In this document: in pieces, positions 18,412 through 26,809 of the stretch | Position numbering within the stretch: position 1 is the first letter of the stretch | Layout of the letters: each line of letters starts with the position of its first letter | NCBI RefSeq assembly: GCF_017115105.1 | Contig: NZ_JABXKH010000167.1 | Coordinates: 62,001 to 126,000 of the forward strand | Length of the DNA: 64,000 bases | Reading direction: 5' to 3' | Source: Nostoc sp. NMS2 | GTDB taxonomy: Bacteria > Cyanobacteriota > Cyanobacteriia > Cyanobacteriales > Nostocaceae | The notes under the pieces: model-generated | Seen by the model: only the letters and a program-made list of their open reading frames with translations | Told to the model about the DNA's origin: nothing | Databases searched by the model: none | Position numbers and translations under genes: made by a program

Positions 18412-18675
18412 ATGCACGATTCTGAATGGAGAGTTAAAGTCTTAGAAGAAGTGCAGCAAATCCCAGATGCTAAGTTAGCACAACTCTATGAGATGATTCA
18501 CGGATTTCGACTAAACTCAGAAACTAACAACCATAACACTGCTGCTATCATGCAGTTCGCAGGTTGCTGGAGCGATATGTCAGATGAAGCATACGGCGAA
18601 TTTTCAGACGAGATTGCTATCCGTCGTCAGCAAGCATTTTCTCAAAGACAAAACCGTGAAACCAGCATTGATTGA
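18412..18675 (+). CDS. Putative antitoxin of VapC-like PIN toxin
   Basis: 87-residue acidic protein overlapping the following PIN-domain gene by 20 bases. The N terminus (MHDSEWRVKVLEEVQQIPDA) is helical, and the stretch AGCWSDMSDEAYGEFSDEIAIRRQQAF matches the C-terminal toxin-binding segment seen in small cyanobacterial VapB-like partners. Position and overlap indicate a toxin-antitoxin operon with coupled translation. Class assignment is inferred. Confidence 0.75.
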   Translation: MHDSEWRVKVLEEVQQIPDAKLAQLYEMIHGFRLNSETNNHNTAAIMQFAGCWSDMSDEAYGEFSDEIAIRRQQAFSQRQNRETSID

Positions 18676-19063
18676 TACTGATATCTTGTCCTTGTTCTTC
18701 CGAGGTAATACTAATGTAGTAGCTCAGTTTCAGAATTACTTGATAACCTATCGTCAAATCAACATTAGTATCATCACTTATTACGAAATTCTCAGCGGCT
18801 TAAAGCACTGTGATGCCCAAAAGCAACTCGCTTTGTTTTTGGAGTTTGTCGCCCAAAATACTGTCTTACCCCTTACTGAACAATCAGTCACCTTATCCGC
18901 AGATATCTACGCAAACTTGCGACTCCAAGGGATTCCCATCGACGACATTGATTTGCTCATTGCTGGGGTTGCGATCGCCAATAATCTAGTTATGATTACT
19001 CATAATCAGCGTCATTTTGGTAGAGTTGAAGTACTAGAGTTGCAAGACTGGAGCCAAGCTTGA
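18656..19063 (+). CDS. vapC: PIN-domain ribonuclease toxin, VapC family
   Basis: 135 residues from the GTG at 18656, which places the first PIN motif ALIDTDILSLFFRG at the N terminus; the frame is open 24 codons upstream but that part overlaps the antitoxin gene. Conserved acidic residues of the PIN site are present: IDTD near residue 7, YYEILSGL (Glu), DDIDLLIAGVAI (Asp pair), and the closing THNQRHF. Such toxins cleave RNA, commonly tRNA or rRNA, when released from the antitoxin. It overlaps the antitoxin gene by 20 bases. Confidence 0.87.
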   Translation: MKPALIDTDILSLFFRGNTNVVAQFQNYLITYRQINISIITYYEILSGLKHCDAQKQLALFLEFVAQNTVLPLTEQSVTLSADIYANLRLQGIPIDDIDLLIAGVAIANNLVMITHNQRHFGRVEVLELQDWSQA

Positions 19064-19478
19064 CGTGCTTTGATTGCAATAAAAGTTACCCTGTCGATTT
19101 TATATAGCGATCGCAGTAGTAGTCTGTCAATAAATAATTGATGGATAAATTCCCCGTAGAGACGGCGATTTATCGCGTCTCTCTAACCGTCAAAATGGAT
19201 TTGACAGAGTAGTACCGCTTCGCGTAATTCGTAATTCGTAATTCGTAATTCGTAATTACCGTTGCGTAAGGGTTTTAGACATTTCAAATGGTCTGTTTAT
19301 TTCTGCCGAACTGTACTAGTAGCATTAGAATATATCAAAGCATATAGCGATCGCAATGCTATACCCCCAGCTTTAAATATTTTAGTTCCTTAAGGTGCGT
19401 TACGGTTTATCAAGGAAATCAGGCAAAAATACTATAATTTGTAAGAAGCGTAATTTGTACTACTTTTAAAGACGCAAA
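19064..19478. other. Intergenic region with TAATTCG tandem repeats
   Basis: Contains a tandem array of TAATTCG units (19224-19257), a copy of the GACGGCGATTTATCGCGTCTC repeat just before it, and HIP1 sites. No gene is visible. The 120 bases before 19479 should hold the promoter of the TIR gene. Confidence 0.6.
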
Positions 19479-21335
19479 ATGGCAGATGTTTTGTTAGAAC
19501 CACTCAAGGTGTTTTGTTCCTACTCACACAAAGACGAACCCCTAAAGGATGAACTGGCTAAACACCTGACTATGTTGGAACGGCAAGGTATTACTTCAAC
19601 TTGGCACGATCGCAAAATACCACCTGGAAAAGAATGGGATCAGCAGATTAATGAAAATTTAAATACAGCCGATATCATTTTATTACTAGTCAGTTCAGAC
19701 TTTATATATTCTAAATACTGCTGGGATGTTGAAGTTACCAAAGCTATAGAACGCCACGAAGCTGGAGAGGCTTGTGTCATTCCAATTATTCTGCGAAACG
19801 TTTTTTGGCAAGATGCACCATTTGCTAAACTACAAGCTCTGCCCAAAAATGCCCTACCTATTAAGTCTTGGAGTAATCAAGATGATGCATTCACGAATGT
19901 AGCTCAGGGAATTAAGGTTGCTGCTGAACAACTCATTAAGGAGCGTCAACAACAACGGTTAATCAGGGAAGCCGCCATAATTGAATATCGTCACAAGGCT
20001 GAAGAATTTGCGTCTGATGGCGATATTTCTCCTGTGGAGTCTGATATATTAAAAGATTTACAAGAAAAGTTAAAATTAACAGATACAGAAGCTAGTGCAG
20101 TTCGAGAAAAAGCATTAGAACCTTACGGTATATATAAGAAAAATCTAGATAAATATAGGCAATTCTTGGCAAGTTTTGTAGATGAACAAGGATATCCATT
20201 GCGTGAAAAATCTGAAACTGAATTAGAGACATTCCAGAAATACTATCTGCTTAAAAATGAAGATGTAGTTCGCCTAAAAAAAGAACAAGAAATAGAGTAT
20301 CAAAAACGACAAGCAGAAAAACTTCTGCGAGAACAAGAAAGAGTCGAATATCAAAGAAAGCAAGCAGAAATATTACGCCTAGAGCAAGAAAGAGCCGAAA
20401 ATAAAAGACGGGAAGCAGAATTACAAGAACGACTAAACAGGGAATCATCTCCTCCAGGTATTCAAACTCAGCCGTTTGAGTTTGAAATTGCCACCCTAAC
20501 CCCCAAATCAGCAGGATTTTTAGGCATTAAAAAAACCTATGAAATTAACCTCAGTCGGGGACGCGCTGAGTTTTTTAGAGAAAACTTGGGTAATGGTGTA
20601 GTTCTGGAGATGGTTGCAATCCCTGGTGGTAAATTTCTGATGGGTTCGCCAGAGAGTGAGCCAGAAAGAAGTAGCTATGAAAGTCCACAGCACACCGTCA
20701 CCGTTCAACCCTTTCTCATGGGGAAATTTTCAGTAACTCAGAGTCAATGGAAAGCCGTTGCTGATTTACCCAAGGTTAATATTGATTTAAAACCCGACCC
20801 ATCCTATTTTAAAGGTGCTAATCGACCTGTTGAACAGGTTTCTTGGGATGATGCAATTGAGTTTTGCGCTCGGCTATCTAAAAAGACTGGGAAAACCTAT
20901 CGCTTACCCAGTGAAGCAGAATGGGAATATGCTTGTCGCGCAGGAACAACCACCCCGTTTTATTTTGGCGAAACGATTACAACGGACTTAGCGAATTACA
21001 ATGGCGACTATACCTATGGTTCTGCACCAAAGGGTGAATATCGTAAGCAAACAACAGATGTGGGAAAATTTCCTGCAAACTCCTTTGGTTTATTTGATAT
21101 GCATGGTAATATTTGGGAATGGTGTCAGGATGAGTGGCACAAAAATTATAACGGAGCGCCAAAAGACGGAAGCGCTTGGTTAGTTGATAATGATAATCAA
21201 AATCGGCTGTGGCGTGGTGGTTCGTGGCCCGACAGTCCCGGGAATTGCCGCTCGGCGTGTCGCTTCGATTACGCGCGTGGCAGCAGGCACAGCAACGTGG
21301 GTTTTCGGGTTGTGTTGGTTCGGGGCAGGACTTAG
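19479..21335 (+). CDS. TIR / coiled-coil / FGE-sulfatase protein, DGR target
   Basis: 618-residue three-part protein. Residues 8-160 are a TIR domain: VFCSYSHKDE, WHDRKIPPGKEW, SSDFIYSKYCWDVEVTKA with the candidate NADase Glu85, and VIPIILRNVFW. Residues about 165-340 hold a helical module (ALEPYGIYKKNLDKYR) and a charged coiled coil rich in Glu, Arg and Gln. From about 365 to the end is a formylglycine-generating-enzyme/sulfatase-modifying (C-type lectin fold) domain: MVAIPGGKFLMGSPESE, YRLPSEAEWEYACRAG, NSFGLFDMHGNIWEWC and RGGSW. The last 40 residues have the layout of a DGR variable region. avd follows 97 bases downstream. TIR-FGE fusions are typical cyanobacterial DGR targets; signalling upon ligand binding is inferred. 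No membrane segment. Confidence 0.9.
   Translation: MADVLLEPLKVFCSYSHKDEPLKDELAKHLTMLERQGITSTWHDRKIPPGKEWDQQINENLNTADIILLLVSSDFIYSKYCWDVEVTKAIERHEAGEACVIPIILRNVFWQDAPFAKLQALPKNALPIKSWSNQDDAFTNVAQGIKVAAEQLIKERQQQRLIREAAIIEYRHKAEEFASDGDISPVESDILKDLQEKLKLTDTEASAVREKALEPYGIYKKNLDKYRQFLASFVDEQGYPLREKSETELETFQKYYLLKNEDVVRLKKEQEIEYQKRQAEKLLREQERVEYQRKQAEILRLEQERAENKRREAELQERLNRESSPPGIQTQPFEFEIATLTPKSAGFLGIKKTYEINLSRGRAEFFRENLGNGVVLEMVAIPGGKFLMGSPESEPERSSYESPQHTVTVQPFLMGKFSVTQSQWKAVADLPKVNIDLKPDPSYFKGANRPVEQVSWDDAIEFCARLSKKTGKTYRLPSEAEWEYACRAGTTTPFYFGETITTDLANYNGDYTYGSAPKGEYRKQTTDVGKFPANSFGLFDMHGNIWEWCQDEWHKNYNGAPKDGSAWLVDNDNQNRLWRGGSWPDSPGNCRSACRFDYARGSRHSNVGFRVVLVRGRT
21211..21312 (+). other. DGR variable region (VR) in the 3' end of the TIR-FGE gene
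   Basis: Encodes RGGSWPDSPGNCRSACRF followed by DYARGSRHSNVGFRVV. Invariant framework residues (RGGSW, NCRSA, GFRVV) alternate with positions whose codons are one or two bases away from AAC/AAT or TAT, as expected from adenine-directed mutagenesis of an AAC-rich template. The GC-rich end GTGGGTTTTCGGGTTGTG is the expected initiation-of-mutagenic-homing side. No matching template repeat is found in the window. Confidence 0.75.
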
Positions 21336-21397
21336 TAGCCCTTTACACTCTTGCCCTTTAGCACTTTGCTCTTTATTTCTTTACCCTTCTTAATGTC

Positions 21398-21412
21398 TCG
21401 CGCTCTGCGCGA
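21398..21412 (+). other. Small hairpin downstream of the VR
   Basis: TCGCGC / GCGCGA stem with a TCT loop, about 85 bases after the VR end and 20 bases before avd. DGR target genes usually carry a short GC-rich hairpin or cruciform just after the homing initiation site, which increases retrohoming; this fits in position and shape. Confidence 0.5.
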
Positions 21413-21432
21413 TCAATTTTTTTTAATTTTGT

Positions 21433-21786
21433 ATGGATGATTTACCTATAATACAAAAGACTTACGATTTAATCAAGTGGTATGTACCTATTTTAAACCG
21501 CCTTCCTAGAGATCATAAATTTTTGCTAGGAAATCGAATTATTACAGAACTATACAATTTATTAGATATTCTGATTATAGCACGGTATGCTAAACAGAAA
21601 TTAGCTCATTTAGAATTATTGAATAGTAAACTAGATATTTTACGTTATCAAACTCGCCTACTTTTAGAATTTAACTTAATTAAGACAGAGCGTTATGAGT
21701 ATGCTGAAAAACTTTTAAATGATATTGGCATTGATTTAGGTGGATGGATAAAACAGCAAAAAATTAAACCAGGTACTTCCAATTAA
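21433..21786 (+). CDS. avd: DGR accessory variability determinant, four-helix bundle
   Basis: 117-residue all-helical basic protein of the Avd/23S-IVP-like four-helix bundle family. The motif run DLIKWYVPILNRLPRDHKFLLG, RIITELYNLLDILIIARYA, KLDILRYQTRLLLEFNLI and RYEYAEKLLNDIGIDLGGWIKQ (quoted as separate helices) matches Avd proteins of cyanobacterial DGRs, in which it forms a pentameric barrel that binds the reverse transcriptase and template RNA. The frame is intact, while its partner RT is truncated. It lies directly after the target gene, as in active cassettes. The gene is AT-rich. Confidence 0.85.
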   Translation: MDDLPIIQKTYDLIKWYVPILNRLPRDHKFLLGNRIITELYNLLDILIIARYAKQKLAHLELLNSKLDILRYQTRLLLEFNLIKTERYEYAEKLLNDIGIDLGGWIKQQKIKPGTSN

Positions 21787-21809
21787 AAAATATTCTACCA
21801 GCAACTTTG

Positions 21810-21932
21810 GGGACTTCCAATTTCAAAAATACTCAATTACTTCTTGTGGGGTGGGCGTCTCGCCCGCCCTTGACTACGGGCGGGCGAGACGCCCACCCCA
21901 CAAGATTGAATAATTTATTTATTGGAAGTCCC
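21810..21932. mobile_element. MITE with 3-bp TSD, copy 1, between avd and RT stump
   Basis: 123-base element with terminal inverted repeats GGGACTTCCAAT / ATTGGAAGTCCC, flanked by TTG on both sides. The centre is a perfect 27-bp inverted repeat with an 8-base loop (21843-21904; arms begin CTTGTGGGGTGGGC). No coding capacity, so it is non-autonomous. Related copies at 49571-49693 and 52548-52668 share ends and length. It occupies the position where the DGR template repeat is normally found. Confidence 0.8.
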
Positions 21933-22012
21933 TTGGAATGAAATTATTAATAAACCAGGCGATTAGAAATCGCGGCTATACAGGCAAAACCCACCTGCGT
22001 GGGTCAATTTAA

Positions 22013-22159
22013 ATGAAACGATATGGAAATCTTTGGAATGAAATTATAGAATTTGGGAATTTACTATCAGCCGCCCAGCAAGCACAACGGGGTAAACGTT
22101 TTCGAGAAAATGTTTTAGCAAGGTCGAACAGTTGTCCGATTCACCTAATTTTAAAGTGA
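22013..22159 (+). pseudogene. DGR reverse transcriptase, N-terminal stump
   Basis: 48 codons starting [23 protein letters not shown], then [16 protein letters not shown], ending in unrelated residues and TGA. The first 37 residues are the typical N terminus of DGR-type RTs (MKRYxNLxxxIxxxENLLxAxxxAxxGKRxRxNVLAF). None of the catalytic blocks, including the YxDD-containing palm, follow; the downstream sequence is an intergenic repeat. The enzyme was removed by deletion of about 90 percent of the gene. Confidence 0.8.
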
Positions 22160-22408
22160 ATTCGACTGCTTATATAGCGCTTCTTGTTCGGATGCAATAC
22201 ACTTTGACCTCTCTCCAAACCTCTCTCCTAAAAGGAGAGAGGCTTTGAATTTTACTCCCCTTCCCTTGTAGGGAAGGGGCTGGGGGTTAGGTCTGTATTC
22301 CATACAATTGAGAACCGCTATATAGATACTTTATTTCAAGCGATCGCGCTACCATTAGACAAAATAACCTTAATTTCTAGTCTGCTAGCATAATCTTCAA
22401 CAGAAAAG
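22160..22408. repeat. Palindromic repeats downstream of the RT stump
   Basis: Holds a CTCTCTCC / GGAGAGAG palindrome and a CCCCTTCCCTT / AAGGGAAGGGG-like arm (about 22200-22305), the same C/G-rich family as at 2018 and 60745. The deletion end of the RT probably lies near 22125-22160. No gene is visible. Confidence 0.55.
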
Positions 22409-23701
22409 TTATTCAACTCTGGCGCGGAGTGCAGGAGATGGAAAGAGACTTCCAAATCCAACTTGTCGCTCGTTTAAGGGTTCTAAAGCATCGTTCCAAA
22501 GACTTTCATAATAAAAGAAAGTTACGCCTAGACCGCGTTCTTGAGCAGCCCGCACCTGAGACTTAATTTGCTGCATAGGAACTGGATTATTTCGTAACCC
22601 TGTCATAATACCAATTCCAGTTGGAATTATTTTTTGTGCTTCTTGAATTTCTGGGCGAGAAATATTAGCCACAAAACTTTGCAGATCAGGACGATAAACT
22701 TGCACAATTAACTCGTCTACAATATTTTGCCGTATCCAACTCAGCCAGTCTTGTAGGTGAAACTTGTAAGCAAAATCATGATAATTAGGAGAAATAGAGA
22801 AAATTGCTTGTGGTTTTCTCTGCTTCACGGCTTGGTTAAGTTGTACCATAAATGTCGTAATTTTATCTGCCCGCCACTTTACCCATGCCGCATCTTGGGA
22901 ATTCTTTGGGGGAGCATTTTTGGTTTCTTTGGTGTACAAAGCAACTGTATATTGGTCGTAGCCAAATTCGTGGGGCAAACTCGTATGATCGTCAAACTGA
23001 ATACCATCGGCATCATATTGAGTGACAGTTTCCAGCACGAGGTTGGTGATGAACTGTTGCACTTGTGGAAGGAATGGATTGAGCCACATCACCTCACCAG
23101 CCGCACTGTTTGAAGTTTGGCTACCATCCCGCTTTTGTGTGAACCAATCAGGATAATTCAGTGCTAGTTCCGACGTTGGAGGAGCCATGAAACCAAACTC
23201 AAACCAGGGAATTACTAGCAATCCTTTGCGATGGGCTTGGGTAATCAGGTCTGCAAGAATATCATGTCCATCTACACCTTTGTAAACAAAAGGTTGAATA
23301 CCTGCACGTTGTGCGATCGCGCTAGGATACATCACATAGCCAGAATTCCACACTACAGGATAGATGGTGTTAAAGTTCAGCCGTCGTAATTGACTCACGG
23401 CATCCTGAACTTTGGCGCGATCCTTGAGGGTGTCAAAATCATTGGTGGTCATCCAAACCCCGCGAATTTCTTGACGGGGTAACTGTGCGATGGCGCTAAA
23501 GCCCCAACCTTCGCTAATTGCAGGAGTAAAACTATCTACCAGTAATACCGTAACAAAGGATATTAAAATGAGAATCGGAAAAAGATACTTAAGTAGTCGC
23601 CGCCAACTTTGAATAATAAAAGGTGATTTCATAGATTTGAATGATGCATTAGCTACCCACACACGCCATTTTTCGCTTTTAAGATTGAATCTACTAACCA
23701 T
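22409..23701 (-). CDS. GHL10 family glycosyl hydrolase-like protein
   Basis: 430-residue protein of the GHL10/DUF187 (glycoside hydrolase-like TIM barrel) type. A long N terminus with one transmembrane anchor (YLFPILILISFVTVLLVDSF) precedes the barrel, which begins EIRGVWMTTNDFDTLKD and contains LRRLNFNTIYPVVWNSGY, LVIPWFEFGFMAPP, VMWLNPFLPQVQQFI, QYDADGIQFDDH and FSISPNYHDF. These match enzymes thought to act on extracellular polysaccharide or peptidoglycan-linked sugars; the Asp of QFDDH is a likely catalytic acid. The anchor suggests a periplasmic domain. ATG at 23632 (MKSPFIIQ) is an alternative start. Confidence 0.88.
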   Translation of the reverse strand: MVSRFNLKSEKWRVWVANASFKSMKSPFIIQSWRRLLKYLFPILILISFVTVLLVDSFTPAISEGWGFSAIAQLPRQEIRGVWMTTNDFDTLKDRAKVQDAVSQLRRLNFNTIYPVVWNSGYVMYPSAIAQRAGIQPFVYKGVDGHDILADLITQAHRKGLLVIPWFEFGFMAPPTSELALNYPDWFTQKRDGSQTSNSAAGEVMWLNPFLPQVQQFITNLVLETVTQYDADGIQFDDHTSLPHEFGYDQYTVALYTKETKNAPPKNSQDAAWVKWRADKITTFMVQLNQAVKQRKPQAIFSISPNYHDFAYKFHLQDWLSWIRQNIVDELIVQVYRPDLQSFVANISRPEIQEAQKIIPTGIGIMTGLRNNPVPMQQIKSQVRAAQERGLGVTFFYYESLWNDALEPLNERQVGFGSLFPSPALRARVE

Positions 23702-23976
23702 CTAGTATATAAGTATTGATACTTAAATAAGATTGATGAATTGGTAGTTATTAGTTTCCTGCTTATGGAACTTTTGCATTAGAAAAACTAAAGTAGACCT
23801 ATAGCTATGACGCAGCAAGTAGTCATTAGTGCCCAATAGATATTGAAATGGACAATTGGCAATTGGGCATTGGTTATATTCCATCTCACTTTATGACTTC
23901 CAAAAAATAAAATTATAAATGTGTAAAAATGATAATTGCTGATGGATAAATTTTCGCTAATAGGTTGATGTAAACT

Positions 23977-24086
23977 CAATACTATTCGGTTAGGCAGGAG
24001 ACGCTATGAATCGCCGTCTTTGTGATGATTTATCGCGTCTTTACGATCTAGAATTTCTATCAAAAAACATTAACCGAACCGTATTG
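23977..24086. mobile_element. MITE with 10-bp TSD, copy 1
   Basis: 110-base element with imperfect terminal inverted repeats CAATACTATTCGGTTA / TAACCGAACCGTATTG, flanked on both sides by the identical decamer GATGTAAACT. The interior carries the GACGCTATGAATCGCCGTC / TTTATCGCGTC repeat and no frame. A second copy with its own perfect 10-bp duplication lies at 52070-52354. The wider gap 23702-24173 holds no gene. Confidence 0.8.
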
Positions 24087-24173
24087 GATGTAAACTTTGA
24101 GAAATAGGAGTTAAACTAAGACTAAAGTAAAAACATTTTCGGAGATTTAAACTAGTAAGTTGAATCTCTTATT

Positions 24174-25172
24174 TTATTTTTTATCTGAACTGAATTTTGA
24201 AACAGAAGTTGTCTTTCCAACTCTTATAGAAGTATTTAAATTATCTTTAATATATTCAAGTATACTTTGAGCAATATGCTCTGCAAGCTTTACTGGAACA
24301 GCATTTCCTATCATCTGCTCAAGGTCTGTTTTTGTCCCTTCAAAAATAAAGTTTTCAGGGAAAGTTTGCAAATAGCTTCTTTCAATTGTAGTCAATGGGC
24401 GCAAGCTTTCTGTAACACCGACTGGATCTCTAGGGTGTTTATTATAGGTTTTAGGAATAGGACGATTAACTCCTCTTATTGTTGGGCTAGGTTCATCAAT
24501 ACTAAAAATTCCTCTTCTTTGGTAACTTCTTGGATGTCTGTAGTAATATTCAATTTCTAATTTATTTCCCAGATAATCTCTAATGGTCATTGGTTTGTCT
24601 GCTAACCTTTTTTTCAGGTAAGGTTCTAGACTTTCGTCTTTTCCTTGTAACTCTCCAAAGCAAAAAAATCTTTTTCGTTTTTGAGGGACACCGCACAGAC
24701 TAGCATCCAAAATTATTTCACTTAAACCATATCCAGTATCTTTGAATATTTGTTTAACCTCTTTATATTTATTACTTTTACGAAATAGGTCTACGTTCTC
24801 TATCAAAAACCATTGAGGAAGAACACTTGTAACTATCTCAGAAAATACAATACTTAAATCTCCTCTTCCTAAATTTTCATCGCGTTTACCGGCGCTAGAG
24901 AAGTCTTGGCAAGGTGGGCCGCCAATAATAATTTCAGGACATATTTCTCTAAAAATTTGATAGTTTTTCCTTAAATTACTAAGATCGTAATCAAAAATTT
25001 CATGGCTAAAGTTTTTTTGATAAACATCTATAGCTGGTTTCCAATTATCAAATGCTGCTACAATATTAAAACCAGCATTTTGAAACCCTAAGGATAACCC
25101 TCCACAACCTGCAAAAAGGTCTAAAACTCTAAGTGAAGAGTTTTTGGTATCATCTATAGATTTTTCTTTCAT
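24174..25172 (-). CDS. C5-cytosine DNA methyltransferase, orphan
   Basis: 332-residue enzyme that methylates carbon 5 of cytosine in a specific sequence, using S-adenosylmethionine. Motifs run in order: I LDLFAGCGGLSLGF, IV IGGPPCQDFSSAGKR with the catalytic Cys, VI WFLIENV, VIII GVPQKRKRFF, IX in EPSPTIRGVNRP, and X MIGNAVPVKLAEHI. The target-recognition region lies between VIII and IX and is short. All motifs are intact. No restriction endonuclease gene lies on either side (chlI divergent upstream, a repeat downstream), so it is a solitary methylase or the survivor of a lost restriction system. AT-rich codon use differs from chlI. Confidence 0.93.
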   Translation of the reverse strand: MKEKSIDDTKNSSLRVLDLFAGCGGLSLGFQNAGFNIVAAFDNWKPAIDVYQKNFSHEIFDYDLSNLRKNYQIFREICPEIIIGGPPCQDFSSAGKRDENLGRGDLSIVFSEIVTSVLPQWFLIENVDLFRKSNKYKEVKQIFKDTGYGLSEIILDASLCGVPQKRKRFFCFGELQGKDESLEPYLKKRLADKPMTIRDYLGNKLEIEYYYRHPRSYQRRGIFSIDEPSPTIRGVNRPIPKTYNKHPRDPVGVTESLRPLTTIERSYLQTFPENFIFEGTKTDLEQMIGNAVPVKLAEHIAQSILEYIKDNLNTSIRVGKTTSVSKFSSDKK

Positions 25173-25306
25173 ACATTTATATATTTTTTAGTATATATAC
25201 TTAAAAAATTGTATTTAATAATGCCTTTAAAATTACTAAATCTTCCACACCCCACCTGTGTCACAATAGAAAACTGTAATAAGAAAAATATTGTTAAGGT
25301 AATTTA

Positions 25307-26431
25307 GTGAGTCCAACTGCTCAATCCACGGCAAGTACGCGTCGCGTGGTATTTCCTTTTACGGCAATTGTGGGCCAGGAAGAAATGAAACTGGCGCTCC
25401 TATTGAACGTGATTGACCCCAAAATTGGTGGTGTAATGATTATGGGCGATCGCGGCACCGGTAAATCCACAACTATCCGGGCGCTGGCGGATCTGCTGCC
25501 AGAAATTTCTGTGGTTGCCAATGACCCTTTCAGTAGCGATCCTAGCGACCCTGACTTGATGAGTGATGAAGTCCGCCAACTTTTAGAACAAGGGGCGGAA
25601 ATTCCTGTAGCTCATAAAAAAGTCCAAATGGTAGACCTGCCTCTAGGAGCCACAGAAGACCGAGTTTGTGGCACAATCGACATTGAGAAAGCTTTATCTG
25701 AAGGTGTCAAAGCTTTTGAACCAGGACTGCTGGCAAAGGCTAACCGGGGCATTCTCTATGTGGATGAAGTCAACTTACTAGATGACCACCTCGTAGACGT
25801 GCTACTCGATTCCGCCGCCAGTGGATGGAACACTGTAGAACGGGAAGGTATTTCTATCCGTCACCCAGCGCGTTTTGTTCTTGTGGGTTCTGGAAACCCT
25901 GAAGAAGGCGAACTGCGTCCCCAATTACTCGATCGCTTTGGGATGCACGCAGAAATTCACACGGTAAAAGAACCAGCCTTGCGGGTGCAAATCGTGGAAC
26001 AACGGGCGGATTTTGACCAAAATCCTCCAGTCTTTCTCGAAAACTACAAACCTCAGCAAGAAGCATTGCAAGAGCAAATTGTCAATGCTCAACAGCTTTT
26101 GCCAGAAGTGAAAATGGACTATGAACTACGGGTAAAAATTTCGGAAGTCTGTTCTGAACTGGATGTAGATGGTTTGCGGGGTGACATTGTTAGTAACCGT
26201 GCCGCCAAAGCCTTAACAGCTTATGAAGGACGCACTGAAGTTACAGTTGATGATATCCACCGCGTAATTACGCTATGCTTGCGTCACAGACTGCGGAAAG
26301 ACCCCTTAGAATCGATTGATTCTGGCTACAAAGTCGCCAAAGTTTTTAGCCGCATCTTTGGCGTAGAATTACCAGAAAGTGATACTGCACAAAAAAACGG
26401 CACAGGTCAAAAGTTAGGGGCTAGGGGTTAA
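25307..26431 (+). CDS. chlI: Magnesium chelatase ATPase subunit I
   Basis: 374-residue AAA+ ATPase subunit of magnesium chelatase (ChlI-ChlD-ChlH), which inserts Mg2+ into protoporphyrin IX, the committed step to chlorophyll. GTG start, then [17 protein letters not shown], Walker [13 protein letters not shown], ChlI-specific [18 protein letters not shown], Walker [15 protein letters not shown], sensor region [20 protein letters not shown] with the Arg finger, and a C-terminal helical lid. Everything is intact and of normal length. Divergent from the methyltransferase gene, so its promoter lies in 25173-25306. Confidence 0.97.
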   Translation: MSPTAQSTASTRRVVFPFTAIVGQEEMKLALLLNVIDPKIGGVMIMGDRGTGKSTTIRALADLLPEISVVANDPFSSDPSDPDLMSDEVRQLLEQGAEIPVAHKKVQMVDLPLGATEDRVCGTIDIEKALSEGVKAFEPGLLAKANRGILYVDEVNLLDDHLVDVLLDSAASGWNTVEREGISIRHPARFVLVGSGNPEEGELRPQLLDRFGMHAEIHTVKEPALRVQIVEQRADFDQNPPVFLENYKPQQEALQEQIVNAQQLLPEVKMDYELRVKISEVCSELDVDGLRGDIVSNRAAKALTAYEGRTEVTVDDIHRVITLCLRHRLRKDPLESIDSGYKVAKVFSRIFGVELPESDTAQKNGTGQKLGARG

Positions 26432-26512
26432 AAATTAGGACTAACTCCTAACTCTTGTACAGACGCGATTAATCGCGTCTCTAACTTTATAACTCAGCAC
26501 TCAACACTGACT

Positions 26513-26809
26513 ATGAGATTTTGGTCTTTTTGGTTTAACAGCTTTGTTCTATCTAGCCAATACAACCCGCCCAGGTTTGTAGAATTATTGATGCTCTTAT
26601 TAGCGATCGCTATGCTGGCAATAGCCAGTGTTTTACCAGACAGACCCTATTTAATCTTAGGCTTGAGCCTAGTAGTCGGGGCATCTATTTCTATCTTAGT
26701 GCGGGAAGCGATCGCGCCCTCACCCCAGGCGCGAATTACCCAACTAACAGCATCATTATTGCTTATCATCAGTCTCTATGGGTTTGCAGACTTAATGTAC
26801 GGTATTTAA
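26513..26809 (+). CDS. Small membrane protein, hypothetical
   Basis: 98 residues with three hydrophobic segments (about 27-45, 50-68 and 78-97). No recognised family. It follows chlI by 80 bases that contain a perfect AGACGCGATTAATCGCGTCT palindrome (26461-26480), so it may have its own promoter or use read-through. Codon pattern is coding-like with HIP1 sites in frame. Confidence 0.6.
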   Translation: MRFWSFWFNSFVLSSQYNPPRFVELLMLLLAIAMLAIASVLPDRPYLILGLSLVVGASISILVREAIAPSPQARITQLTASLLLIISLYGFADLMYGI

